Shown: one piece after another, positions 54,433 to 62,935 of the stretch
Position numbering within the stretch: position 1 is the stretch's first letter
How the letters are laid out: every line of letters begins with the position of its first letter
DNA from: Agromyces terreus
GTDB lineage: Bacteria; Actinomycetota; Actinomycetes; Actinomycetales; Microbacteriaceae
Direction: 5' to 3'
DNA length: 64,000 bases
Assembly: GCF_009749465.1 (NCBI RefSeq)
Contig: NZ_WBIS01000001.1
Location: forward strand, 682,001 to 746,000
Translations under genes and position numbers: made by a program
The notes under the pieces: generated by a model
Told to the model about the DNA's origin: nothing
Seen by the model: the letters and a program-made list of their open reading frames with translations, nothing else
Databases searched by the model: none

Positions 54433-54554
54433 GGGCGACGTCGACGTCGGTGGACGGCGAGCCGGCCGTCGGCTTCCGCGACGTGCGGGCGATGCCGTGC
54501 GCCGCATGCGGCTCGGGAGTGTCGTGGTACGATGTCCTCTGGCCTGAAGCCTGA
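54429..54554 (+). CDS. Possible 41-residue CxxC microprotein coupled to rarA
   Basis: An ATG overlapping the rarA stop (ATGA) opens 41 codons ending at TGA 54552-54554. Nearly all codons end in G or C, as in real genes here. The product has MPCAACGSG, a CxxC pair, and an aromatic-rich end (SWYDVLWPE). No homologue is known to me. The frame covers the putative rpsD promoter, so it may instead be part of the leader region. I treat it as a candidate only. Confidence 0.3.
   Translation: MRATSTSVDGEPAVGFRDVRAMPCAACGSGVSWYDVLWPEA
54528..54533 (+). promoter_or_regulatory. Putative -10 element of rpsD with 160-nt leader
   Basis: TACGAT fits TANNNT, 163 bases before the rpsD GTG. The leader after it contains several short stems. 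S4 often represses its own synthesis through such leaders, but I cannot assign a known S4-binding fold here. Confidence 0.35.
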
Positions 54555-54695
54555 TCCTCGAGCGCGGCTGCGAGAGGATCACCGGCGAACGGGTGAGATC
54601 TGTAGCCGATCCACCCTTGGCGAATCCCTCTGACACAGTTTCCCGGCGCACGATCGCGCCGTGAATTCACTTGAGATTCTTCCGAAAGGACATTC

Positions 54696-55319
54696 GTGTC
54701 GAACCAGTCACGCAGCAAAACCCGCCTCTCCCGCGCCCTCGGTGTCGCCCTGACGCCGAAGGCCGCGCGCTACATGGAGAAGCGCCCCTATGCTCCCGGC
54801 GAGCACGGTCGCACCAAGCGCAAGCAGGACAGCGACTACGCCGTGCGTCTGCGCGAGAAGCAGCGTCTGCGCGCCCAGTACGGCATCCGCGAGAAGCAGC
54901 TGAAGATCGCCTACGTCGAGGCCAAGCGCAGCGCCGGCCAGACGGGTGAGAACCTCGTCGAGCTGCTCGAGATGCGTCTCGACGCGCTCGTGCTCCGTGC
55001 CGGTTTCGCCCGCACGATCACGCAGGCCCGCCAGTTCGTGGTGCACCGTCACATCCTCGTCGACGGCCAGCTCGTCGACCGTCCCTCCTTCCGCGTGAAG
55101 CCGGGCCAGCTCGTGCACGTCAAGGCGCGCAGCGAGGGCACCGAGCCGTTCCAGGTCGCCGCTGCCGGCGGTCACGTCGACGTGCTCCCCAAGACCCCGG
55201 GCTACCTCGAGGTCGAGCTCGACAAGCTCCAGGCGAAGCTCATCCGCCGCCCGAAGCGCGCCGAGGTCCCCGTGACCTGCGAAGTGCAGCTCGTCGTCGA
55301 GTACTACGCCGCTCGCTGA
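54696..55319 (+). CDS. rpsD: 30S ribosomal protein S4
   Basis: This 207-residue primary 16S rRNA-binding protein nucleates small-subunit assembly. The S4 RNA-binding domain (about 93-155) begins with EMRLDALVLRAGFARTITQARQFV and contains HILVDGQLVD. The N-terminal cysteines of the zinc-binding form are absent, so this is the C-minus type. GAAAGGA precedes the GTG. Unlike in many bacteria, it is a single-gene unit here, separate from the rpsM-rpsK-rpoA cluster, as in related actinobacteria. Confidence 0.98.
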   Translation: MSNQSRSKTRLSRALGVALTPKAARYMEKRPYAPGEHGRTKRKQDSDYAVRLREKQRLRAQYGIREKQLKIAYVEAKRSAGQTGENLVELLEMRLDALVLRAGFARTITQARQFVVHRHILVDGQLVDRPSFRVKPGQLVHVKARSEGTEPFQVAAAGGHVDVLPKTPGYLEVELDKLQAKLIRRPKRAEVPVTCEVQLVVEYYAAR

Positions 55320-55333
55320 TCCAGCGTTCGACG

Positions 55334-55366
55334 ACAGGGGCCGCGGAGTTTCTCCGCGGCCCCTGT
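55334..55366 (+). terminator. Terminator hairpin after rpsD
   Basis: A 15-bp perfect stem ACAGGGGCCGCGGAG with its complement and a TTT loop lies 15 nt after the rpsD stop, followed by TCGGTCC. Confidence 0.8.
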
Positions 55367-55477
55367 TCGGTCCCCGGGGGGCGGATCCCGCCCGTTCGAG
55401 CGCCACTAGACTGGTCGGAGCCAAGCGGCAGCGCGCCGGGCGTGCCGCGCGACGAGATCGGTCAAAGGGAGCACTTC

Positions 55478-55675
55478 GTGAAGAGCATTCTGTGGTTCGC
55501 AGCTGGAATCGCCGCCGGATTCGTCGTGGCGCACCAGGTCAACCAGACCGCACAGGGTCGCGAGTTCTTCTCGAACGTCGACGCGAAGGCGAAGGCCTTC
55601 GGCCGAGCCGTAGCCGACGGCTACCACGAGCGCGAAGCAGAGCTCCGCTCGGTCGCCGACGACCTCCTCGACTGA
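55478..55675 (+). CDS. Small single-pass membrane protein
   Basis: This 65-residue protein has an N-terminal membrane segment (residues 3-20, with the small-residue pattern FAAGIAAGFVVA) and a charged cytoplasmic part that is probably helical (residues 25-65). The GTG at 55478 follows AAAGGGAG; an in-frame GTG 36 bases upstream has no such site. It lies between rpsD and alaS, where related actinobacteria also carry a small membrane protein. It resembles small DUF6167-like proteins, but the function is unknown. Confidence 0.75.
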   Translation: MKSILWFAAGIAAGFVVAHQVNQTAQGREFFSNVDAKAKAFGRAVADGYHEREAELRSVADDLLD

Positions 55676-55744
55676 ACCGATCGCGTACACCGTCCAACGA
55701 TCGCCGTCGGAGCGAGCTCCGGCAGCAGAACCCAGAACGGAATC

Positions 55745-58399
55745 ATGCAGACCGCAGACATCCGCCAGCGTTGGCTGGACTTCTTCGCACGCCGTGGTCA
55801 CACTGTCGTGCCGTCCGCCTCGCTCGTGTCCGACGACCCGACCCTCCTCTTCACGGTGGCCGGAATGGTCCCGTTCGTGCCCTACCTCACGGGCATCGTG
55901 CCCGCGCCGTACCCCCGGGCGACGAGCGTGCAGAAGTGCATCCGCACGAACGACATCGAAGAGGTCGGCAAGACCCCCCGCCACGGCACCTTCTTCCAGA
56001 TGAACGGCAACTTCTCGTTCGGCGACTACTTCAAGGAAAGCGCCATCTCGATGGCGTGGGAACTGCTGACGACGCCTGAGGACGACGGCGGGTACGGCTT
56101 CCGCCCCGAAGACCTCTGGGTCACGGTCTACGAAGACGACGACGAGGCCATCGACCTGTGGAAGAAGGTCGCGGGCCTTCCCGACGAGCGCATCCAGCGT
56201 CTCGGCAAGGACACGAACTACTGGCACACCGGCCAGCCCGGACCGGCCGGGCCGTGCTCCGAGATCTTCTTCGACCGCGGTCCCGAGTACGGCATCGACG
56301 GCGGTCCCGCGACCGATGACGACCGCTACGTCGAGATCTGGAACCTCGTGTTCATGCAGTACCTGATCGACGACGTGACGAGCAAGACCGACTTCCGCAT
56401 CGTGCGCGAACTGCCGAAGAAGAACATCGACACCGGCATGGGCCTCGAGCGCGTCGCGTTCCTCAAGCAGGGCGTCGAGAACATGTACGAGATCGACCAG
56501 GTGCGACCGGTGCTCGATCGAGCCGCGGAGCTCTCCGGCCGCACGTACGGCGCGAACCACGACGACGACGTGCGCATGCGCGTGATCGCCGATCACGTCC
56601 GCTCCGCGCTCATGCTCATGAGCGACGGGGTGAGCCCGTCCAATGAGGGCCGCGGGTACATCCTCCGCCGCCTCCTGCGCCGAAGCATCCGCGCGATGCG
56701 GCTCCTCGGCGTCGAGGGCGCCACCTTCCGAGAGCTGTTCGCCGCATCCCGCGACGCGATGAAGGCCGCCTACCCCGAGGTCGAGCGCGACTACGCGCAC
56801 ATCGAGCAGCTCGCGCTCGGCGAGGAAGCCACGTTCCTGCGCACGCTCGAGGCGGGCACCTCGATCCTCGACGTCGCCGTCGCCGAGACCAAGGCAGCCG
56901 GCAGCAGCCGGCTGGCAGGCAACACGGCGTTCCTCCTGCACGACACCTACGGGTTCCCGATCGAGCTGACCCTCGAGATGGCAGAAGAGGCCGGCATCGC
57001 GGTCGACCGCGTCGCGTTCGACGAGCTCATGACCGCGCAGCGGACTCGCGCGAAGGCCGACGCCAAGTCCAAGAAGAAGGTGCTCGCGGATCTCTCCGTC
57101 TACAGCGACTTCCGTGCCAAGGGCGAGACGGTCTTCACCGGGTACACCGATCTGATGACCGAGTCGTCGGTGCTGGGCATCCTGGTCGACGGCCTCCCGG
57201 TCGCGGCGGCGACCGCCGGGCAGACGGCCGAGGTCATCCTCGCCGAGACCTCGCTCTACGCGGAGTCGGGCGGTCAGGCGCCCGATCAGGGCCGCATCGT
57301 CGGCGACGGCTTCGAGCTCGAGGTCCTCGACGTTCAGAAGCCCGTCAAGGGTCTCATCAGCCACACCGTCAAGGTGCTCTCCGGCGAGGTCGGCGTCGGA
57401 GTCCCGGCGACGAGCGTCGTCGACGAGGAATACCGACGCGGCGCCACCCAGGCCCACTCGGGCACGCACCTCGTGCATGCCGCGCTCCGCCAGGTCCTCG
57501 GCCCGAACGCGCATCAGTCGGGTTCGTTCAACAAGGCCGGCTACCTCCGTCTCGACTACGGCTGGAACCAGGCGCTCTCGCCCGAGACCCGCACGGAGAT
57601 CGAGGAGATCTCGAACAACGCGGTCCGCGACAATCTCGAGGTGGTGACGCGCGAGCTGCCCCTCGACGAGGCCAAGGCACTCGGTGCGATGGCCCTGTTC
57701 GGCGAGAAGTACGGCGACGTCGTGCGCGTCGTCGACATCGGCGGGCCGTGGTCGCGCGAGCTCTGCGCGGGCACGCATGTGCGATCGAGCGCCGAGGTCG
57801 GCATGATCAACATCATCGGCGAATCCTCGGTCGGGGCCTCGAACCGTCGCGTCGAGTCCCTCGTCGGTCTCGACGCCTTCCGCCGGTTCGCCGCGGAGCG
57901 CGCGCTGGTCTCCGAGCTGACGTCGAACCTCAAGACGCGGCCCGACCAGCTCGTCGAACGGGTCGGCGATCTCGTCGCCAGCCTCAAGGCGGCCGAGAAG
58001 CGCATCGCGCAGTTCGAGGCGAAGGCGCTCGGCGACCGGGTACCGGCCCTCGCGGCGAATGCCGTGCGAACCGGTGACGTCCTGCTCGTGGCCGAGACCG
58101 TCGGCTCGCTGGCGTCGGGAGACGAGCTGCGCTCGCTCGCGACCGCGGTGCGAGGCAAGCTCGGCGACGCGGCATCCGTCGTGGCGCTGACGGCGGAGGT
58201 CGGCGGGCGTCCGGTCGCGATCGTCGCGACCTCGCCTGCGGCCCGCGAGGCCGGGGCCGATGCCGGCGCGCTCGCGAAGACCATGGCCGGCGTGCTCGGC
58301 GGCGGGGGCGGCGGCAAGCCCGACCTCGCCCAGGGCGGCGGCAACGACCTCTCGGCCATTCCAGCCGCGCTCGACGCGGTGCGCCGCGCGTTCGCGTAG
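55745..58399 (+). CDS. alaS: Alanine-tRNA ligase
   Basis: This 884-residue class II synthetase has its catalytic domain at the N-terminus (MQTADIRQRWLDFFARRGH, and GTFFQMNGNFSFGDYFKESA for motif 2), the tRNA-binding region, and an editing domain with the zinc/His site HSGTHLVHAALR and the CAGTH motif (ELCAGTHV). The C-Ala oligomerisation domain ends with a Gly-rich loop (GGGGGGKPDLAQGGG). All parts are present and the length is normal. It is followed seven bases later by ruvX. Confidence 0.98.
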   Translation: MQTADIRQRWLDFFARRGHTVVPSASLVSDDPTLLFTVAGMVPFVPYLTGIVPAPYPRATSVQKCIRTNDIEEVGKTPRHGTFFQMNGNFSFGDYFKESAISMAWELLTTPEDDGGYGFRPEDLWVTVYEDDDEAIDLWKKVAGLPDERIQRLGKDTNYWHTGQPGPAGPCSEIFFDRGPEYGIDGGPATDDDRYVEIWNLVFMQYLIDDVTSKTDFRIVRELPKKNIDTGMGLERVAFLKQGVENMYEIDQVRPVLDRAAELSGRTYGANHDDDVRMRVIADHVRSALMLMSDGVSPSNEGRGYILRRLLRRSIRAMRLLGVEGATFRELFAASRDAMKAAYPEVERDYAHIEQLALGEEATFLRTLEAGTSILDVAVAETKAAGSSRLAGNTAFLLHDTYGFPIELTLEMAEEAGIAVDRVAFDELMTAQRTRAKADAKSKKKVLADLSVYSDFRAKGETVFTGYTDLMTESSVLGILVDGLPVAAATAGQTAEVILAETSLYAESGGQAPDQGRIVGDGFELEVLDVQKPVKGLISHTVKVLSGEVGVGVPATSVVDEEYRRGATQAHSGTHLVHAALRQVLGPNAHQSGSFNKAGYLRLDYGWNQALSPETRTEIEEISNNAVRDNLEVVTRELPLDEAKALGAMALFGEKYGDVVRVVDIGGPWSRELCAGTHVRSSAEVGMINIIGESSVGASNRRVESLVGLDAFRRFAAERALVSELTSNLKTRPDQLVERVGDLVASLKAAEKRIAQFEAKALGDRVPALAANAVRTGDVLLVAETVGSLASGDELRSLATAVRGKLGDAASVVALTAEVGGRPVAIVATSPAAREAGADAGALAKTMAGVLGGGGGGKPDLAQGGGNDLSAIPAALDAVRRAFA

Positions 58400-58406
58400 G
58401 TCGCCG

Positions 58407-58883
58407 ATGCGCAGCGGAGTCCGGCTCGGGATCGACGTCGGCCGCGCCAGGATCGGGGTCGCCCGGAGCGACGCCGGGGGCATGCTCGCCGTGCCGATCG
58501 AGACCGTGGCGCGGGCGGCCGACGGCGACGGCGACGTTCGGCGGGTGCTCGAACTCGCCGAGGAGTACGGCGCGTTCGAGCTTGTCGTGGGGCATCCGCT
58601 CTCGATGTCGGGGGCGGCCACGCCGTCGACCGATGACGCGGTCGGCTTCGCCGGTCGGCTGGCAGCGGCCGGATCGGTCGTGCGGCTCGTCGACGAGCGC
58701 CTCTCGACGGTGAGCGCCCAGCAGGCCCTTCGGGCCTCGGGTCGCTCGACTCGCACGCAGCGTCCCGTGGTCGATCAGGTCGCAGCCGTTATCATTCTGC
58801 AACACGCACTCGACAGCGAGCGCGCCTCCGGCAATCCTCCCGGTCGAGCGCTTCGACCCGACGAAGGGCCCTCCACCCTGTGA
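58407..58883 (+). CDS. ruvX: Putative pre-16S rRNA nuclease / Holliday junction resolvase RuvX (YqgF)
   Basis: This 158-residue RNase H-fold protein has the first acidic residue in GIDVGRARIGVA, the VVGHPLSMSG loop, VDERLSTVSAQQAL and the C-terminal Asp in PVVDQVAAVIILQ. YqgF proteins mature 16S rRNA ends and may also cut junctions. The ATG at 58407 was chosen because it lies just after alaS and fits the family start. The stop overlaps the mltG GTG (GTGA). Confidence 0.94.
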   Translation: MRSGVRLGIDVGRARIGVARSDAGGMLAVPIETVARAADGDGDVRRVLELAEEYGAFELVVGHPLSMSGAATPSTDDAVGFAGRLAAAGSVVRLVDERLSTVSAQQALRASGRSTRTQRPVVDQVAAVIILQHALDSERASGNPPGRALRPDEGPSTL

Positions 58884-60301
58884 CCCAGCTCCCCCCAGAG
58901 CGCCGAGACCCCACCCCTGCACGCCCTGCCACCGATTGGCATGCGCTGCTCAACGGCGAGGCGGAGGCGGATGCCGCACGAAAGGCCGCTGCCGCGGCCG
59001 GCGGCGCGAACGGACCGAAGACCTCGGCCCCCGACGGCGGCACGACGCAGCCGGCGATGACCCGTCGGGAGATGCGCGAGCGCGAGCAGCGCGGACGCGA
59101 CCAGGCGATGGCCGTCGAAGAGACGGCGCCGGTCGCGCCGCAGTCGGCCGCGGAGCCTCCGGTCGATCCGTTCGTCTCCAATCGGGTCGACCGCCGAGCG
59201 AGTGCGTACGACGAGTACCACGAACCGAAGAAGAAGCGGCGCGGCGCGTGGGGCTGCCTGATCGGGCTGCTCATCGTGGGCGGTCTCGTCGCCGGTTCGG
59301 TGGTCTTCCTCCAGGGGCCGATCAGCGCGATCGTCGAACGGTTCACGCCGGCGGCCGACTACGAGGGCGCCGGCGAGGGCGAGGTCGTCTTCATGATCCA
59401 CGACGGCGACACGGGGTCGGACATCGCCGAGAACCTGGTCGCCGACGACGTGGTCGCCTCCTACGACGCCTTCTACGACCTGCTCCTCGCGCAGAGCCCC
59501 GAGCCCGAGTTCCAGCCCGGCGCGTACTCCCTGGCGAGCCGGATGAGCTCGCAGTCCGCGCTCGACGCCCTCACCGACCCCACCAACAAACTCGAGAACA
59601 CGTTCGTGATCCCCGAGGGCACCGCGACCGTCGATGCACTCCCGCTCATCGCCGAGGGCACCGGCGTGCCGCTCGAGGAGCTGCAGGCCGCGGCCGCCGA
59701 GCCGCCGGCGAACTACGGCCTGCCCGCCGAGGCGAAGAACCTCGAGGGGTTCCTGTTCCCTGCGACCTACACGCTCGACCCCGGGTTGAGCGCGCACGAT
59801 GTGCTCCAGACGCTCGTCGACCGGCAGTTCCAGGCGCTCGACGAGGCGGGCGTGGCACCCGAGGATCGCTGGAAGACGATCGTGCTCGCCGCGTTGGTGC
59901 AACGCGAAGCCGGGCTCCGCGACGACTTCTACAAGGTCTCGCGGGTGTTCCAGAACCGGCTGGATCCGAACCTGTGGGAGAGCGGCCTGCTCCAGTCGGA
60001 TGCGACGGTCGCCTACGGCACCGGCAACACCCATCTCGTCACCACCACCGATGAGGAGCGCGCCGACGCCGGCAACCCCTACAACACGTACATCCACCCC
60101 GGCCTCCCGATCGGCCCGATCTCCAATCCGGGCGACCTCGCGATCGACGCGGCGCTGCACCCCGCCGACGGCCCATGGCTGTTCTTCGTGACCTGGAACC
60201 TGGACACCGGCGAGACGATCTTCTCCGCCACCGTCGAGGAGCACGATGCGGCGGTCGCGAAGTGGCTGGCCTGGATGGACGAGCACCCCGAGTATGGCTG
60301 A
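58880..60301 (+). CDS. mltG: Endolytic transglycosylase MltG
   Basis: This 473-residue enzyme cuts nascent peptidoglycan strands. A cytoplasmic, charged N-terminus of about 120 residues precedes one membrane segment (124-146). Outside is a LysM-like fold and the YceG catalytic domain, with the catalytic Glu in VQREAG and the family stretch LQSDATVAYGTG...NPYNTYIHPGLPIGPISNPG. The GTG start overlaps ruvX. The long cytoplasmic part is typical of actinobacterial MltG. It overlaps aroE by eight bases. Confidence 0.95.
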   Translation: MTQLPPERRDPTPARPATDWHALLNGEAEADAARKAAAAAGGANGPKTSAPDGGTTQPAMTRREMREREQRGRDQAMAVEETAPVAPQSAAEPPVDPFVSNRVDRRASAYDEYHEPKKKRRGAWGCLIGLLIVGGLVAGSVVFLQGPISAIVERFTPAADYEGAGEGEVVFMIHDGDTGSDIAENLVADDVVASYDAFYDLLLAQSPEPEFQPGAYSLASRMSSQSALDALTDPTNKLENTFVIPEGTATVDALPLIAEGTGVPLEELQAAAAEPPANYGLPAEAKNLEGFLFPATYTLDPGLSAHDVLQTLVDRQFQALDEAGVAPEDRWKTIVLAALVQREAGLRDDFYKVSRVFQNRLDPNLWESGLLQSDATVAYGTGNTHLVTTTDEERADAGNPYNTYIHPGLPIGPISNPGDLAIDAALHPADGPWLFFVTWNLDTGETIFSATVEEHDAAVAKWLAWMDEHPEYG

Positions 60302-61142
60302 GCCGATCGGCGCGGCGCCCGCACGCCGGCTCGCCGTGCTCGGCCGACCGATCGGGCACTCGAAGAGCCCGGGCCTGCATCTCGCGGCCTACCGCCGGCT
60401 CGGGCTCGACTGGTCCTACGAGCGCGTCGACATGGACGGTGCGGGTGTGGGGGAGTTCGTCCGCACGAGAGGCCCCGAGTGGCGCGGTCTCTCGCTCACG
60501 ATGCCGCTGAAGCACGACGTCCTGCCCGCGCTCGATGAGATCGACGCCGTGGCCCGGCTCACGGGCGCAGCGAACACCGTCCTGCTCGACGGCGGCCGAC
60601 GCCTCGGGTTCAACACCGATGTCGGCGGCATCGTCCGATCGCTCGCCGACGCCGGACTCGACTCCGCGCACGCGGCGGTCATCCTCGGCGGGGGCGCCAC
60701 CGCGGCATCCGCGCTCGCGGCCGTCGCCCAGCTCGGCGTCGCCCGAGTTCGGCTGCTGCTCCGTCGCCCCGAGGCCGGCGGTCCGCTCGTCGAACTCGGC
60801 CGGGCACTCGGCGTGGTCGTCGAACCCGAGCACCTCGCGGCCCTCGCCGAGGCCGAGCCCGTGGATCTCGTGGTGAGCACGCTGCCCGGCGGCACGGACC
60901 CGGGCGTCGAGGCATCCGCCGCACTCGCCTCCGCTGCGCTCCTGCTCGACGTCGCCTACGCACCCTGGCCGACGGTGCTGGCCGGGCAGTGGATCGACCG
61001 GGACGGCCGCGTCATCGACGGCAGCGGCATGCTCCTGCACCAGGCGCTGCTGCAGGTTCGGATCTTCGTCGGCGGCGACCCGACCGCCGCGCTGCCCGAC
61101 GAGCAGGGCGTCCTCGACGTCATGCGCGAGTCGCTGCGCTGA
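60294..61142 (+). CDS. aroE: Shikimate dehydrogenase (AroE family)
   Basis: This 282-residue enzyme reduces 3-dehydroshikimate to shikimate with NADPH. The substrate motif GRPIGHSKSPGLHLAAY starts near residue 16; the catalytic Lys is in LSLTMPLKHDV and the following Asn/Asp in GFNTDVGG. The NADP Rossmann loop is GGGATAAS. The ATG lies inside the last codons of mltG. The gene heads aroE-aroC-aroK-aroB; a quinate/shikimate variant cannot be excluded from sequence alone. Confidence 0.93.
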   Translation: MAEPIGAAPARRLAVLGRPIGHSKSPGLHLAAYRRLGLDWSYERVDMDGAGVGEFVRTRGPEWRGLSLTMPLKHDVLPALDEIDAVARLTGAANTVLLDGGRRLGFNTDVGGIVRSLADAGLDSAHAAVILGGGATAASALAAVAQLGVARVRLLLRRPEAGGPLVELGRALGVVVEPEHLAALAEAEPVDLVVSTLPGGTDPGVEASAALASAALLLDVAYAPWPTVLAGQWIDRDGRVIDGSGMLLHQALLQVRIFVGGDPTAALPDEQGVLDVMRESLR

Positions 61143-61163
61143 GGCTGTGGAAGGATAGACGGC

Positions 61164-62384
61164 ATGCTCCGTTGGCTCACTGCCGGAGAGTCGCACGGCC
61201 CTGAGCTCGTCGCGATCCTCGAGGGTCTTCCCGCCGGTATCCCCGTTTCACTCGATGACATCCGCGCCGATCTCGCGCGCCGCAAACTCGGCTACGGCCG
61301 CGGTGCGCGCATGAAGTTCGAGCAGGACGAGCTCGCGATCTCGGGCGGCGTGCGCCATGGTTCGAGCCTCGGCGGCCCGATCGCGCTGCGCATCGGCAAC
61401 ACCGAGTGGCCCAAGTGGCAGGAGGTCATGAGCCCCGAGCCCATCGACCCCGCGCGGCTCGGACGCGGACGCGGTGCCGCGCTCACGCGCCCCCGCCCGG
61501 GCCACGCCGACCTCGTGGGCATGCAGAAGTACGCGTTCGACGAGGCACGACCGGTGCTCGAGCGCGCGAGCGCTCGCGAGACCGCGGCCCGGGTCGCCCT
61601 CGGCGCCGTGGCCCGCAGCTTCCTGGCCGAGCTCGGCATCCAGCTCGTGGCCCACACGATCGCGATCGGTCCGGTCCGTGTGCCCGACGGCCGGCCGTTG
61701 CCCCGTCCGTCCGACGTCGGAGCGCTCGACGCCGACCCCCTCCGTTGCTTCGACGCCGAGACGTCGACGCTCATGGTCGCCGAGGTCGATTCCGCTCACA
61801 AGGACGGCGACACCCTCGGCGGCGTCGTCGAGGTGCTCGCCTACGGCGTTCCGCCCGGCCTGGGCTCGCATGTGCACTGGGACCGGCGCCTCGACTCGCA
61901 GCTCGCAGCCGCGCTCATGGGCATCCAGGCGATCAAGGGCGTCGAGGTCGGCGACGGGTTCGAGACCACCCGTCGGCGGGGCTCGCAGGCGCATGACGAG
62001 CTCCACCCGTCCGACGGGCGCATCGTCCGCGCGAGCGATCGCGCGGGCGGCACCGAGGGCGGCATGTCGACCGGCACCGTGCTTCGCGTTCGGGCCGGGA
62101 TGAAGCCGATCGCGACCGTGCCGCACGCGCTCCCGACGGTCGACGTCGCGACGGGCGAGGCGGCGGCCGCGCACCACCAGCGATCGGATGTCTGCGCGGT
62201 TCCCGCGGCCGGCGTCGTGGCCGAGGCGATGGTCGCACTCACGTTGGCGAACGCCGTGCTCGAGAAGTTCGGCGGTGACTCGATCGGCGAGACCCGCCGC
62301 AACCTCGAGGGCTACCTCGCGTCGATCTCCGATGCGCTCCGCTCCGAGGTCGCCGCGGCGGAGGCGCCCGAGCCCCGTGGCTGA
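61164..62384 (+). CDS. aroC: Chorismate synthase
   Basis: This 406-residue FMN-dependent enzyme makes chorismate from EPSP, the end of the shikimate pathway. It starts [21 protein letters not shown], the family signature, and includes [24 protein letters not shown] and the C-terminal [25 protein letters not shown] precedes the ATG. It is six bases from aroK, in the same operon. Confidence 0.98.
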   Translation: MLRWLTAGESHGPELVAILEGLPAGIPVSLDDIRADLARRKLGYGRGARMKFEQDELAISGGVRHGSSLGGPIALRIGNTEWPKWQEVMSPEPIDPARLGRGRGAALTRPRPGHADLVGMQKYAFDEARPVLERASARETAARVALGAVARSFLAELGIQLVAHTIAIGPVRVPDGRPLPRPSDVGALDADPLRCFDAETSTLMVAEVDSAHKDGDTLGGVVEVLAYGVPPGLGSHVHWDRRLDSQLAAALMGIQAIKGVEVGDGFETTRRRGSQAHDELHPSDGRIVRASDRAGGTEGGMSTGTVLRVRAGMKPIATVPHALPTVDVATGEAAAAHHQRSDVCAVPAAGVVAEAMVALTLANAVLEKFGGDSIGETRRNLEGYLASISDALRSEVAAAEAPEPRG

Positions 62385-62389
62385 CGCCC

Positions 62390-62935
62390 GTGTCTGACGC
62401 ATCCGGCACCGGGATCGATCGACCCGCGCCGGCGCTCGGCCTGCCGATCGTGCTGATCGGGCCGATGGGCGCCGGCAAGTCCCGCGTCGGAGCCCGGCTC
62501 GCGGCATCCGTCGGGGCGCCCTTCGTCGACACCGACTCGCTCATCGAGGCACGCTACGGGCCCATCGACCAGATCTTCGCACGCGAGGGCGAGGAGTACT
62601 TCCGGGTCGTCGAGCGCGAGCTCGTCGCCGAAGCGCTCCGCGAGGAGGCGGTCGTCTCGCTCGGCGGCGGATCGATCCTGCACGCCGACACCAGGGCCGA
62701 CCTCGCAGATCTGGCCGTCGTCTGGCTGAAGGTGTCGGCCGAGGCGGTCGCGGCGAGGCTCGCGGGCGGCAACCGGCCGCTCCTCGCCGAGGGCGGCATC
62801 GAGCGCTGGATCGCCATCCAGGCCGAGCGGGCACCCGTCTACGCCTCGCTCGCCGACCTCGAGATCGACACGTCGCGCCGTTCGGTCGCACGTCTCGTCG
62901 ACACGATCACCGATCATTTCGGAGGAACACGATGA
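62390..62935 (+). CDS. aroK: Shikimate kinase
   Basis: This 181-residue P-loop kinase phosphorylates shikimate. Walker A is GPMGAGKS (residues 24-31), the shikimate-binding Asp and Arg are in DTDSLIEARYG and YFRVVERE, and the GGGS loop (SLGGGSIL) and the lid Arg (GGNRPLL) are present. The first 18 residues are a variable extension. The GTG at 62390 lies six bases after aroC; the stop overlaps the aroB ATG. Confidence 0.96.
   Translation: MSDASGTGIDRPAPALGLPIVLIGPMGAGKSRVGARLAASVGAPFVDTDSLIEARYGPIDQIFAREGEEYFRVVERELVAEALREEAVVSLGGGSILHADTRADLADLAVVWLKVSAEAVAARLAGGNRPLLAEGGIERWIAIQAERAPVYASLADLEIDTSRRSVARLVDTITDHFGGTR

Noticed and set aside
54555..54695. Known S4-binding leader RNA before rpsD
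   Set aside because: Several weak stems exist, but I cannot draw the pseudoknot described for other S4 leaders, so I list only a possible promoter.
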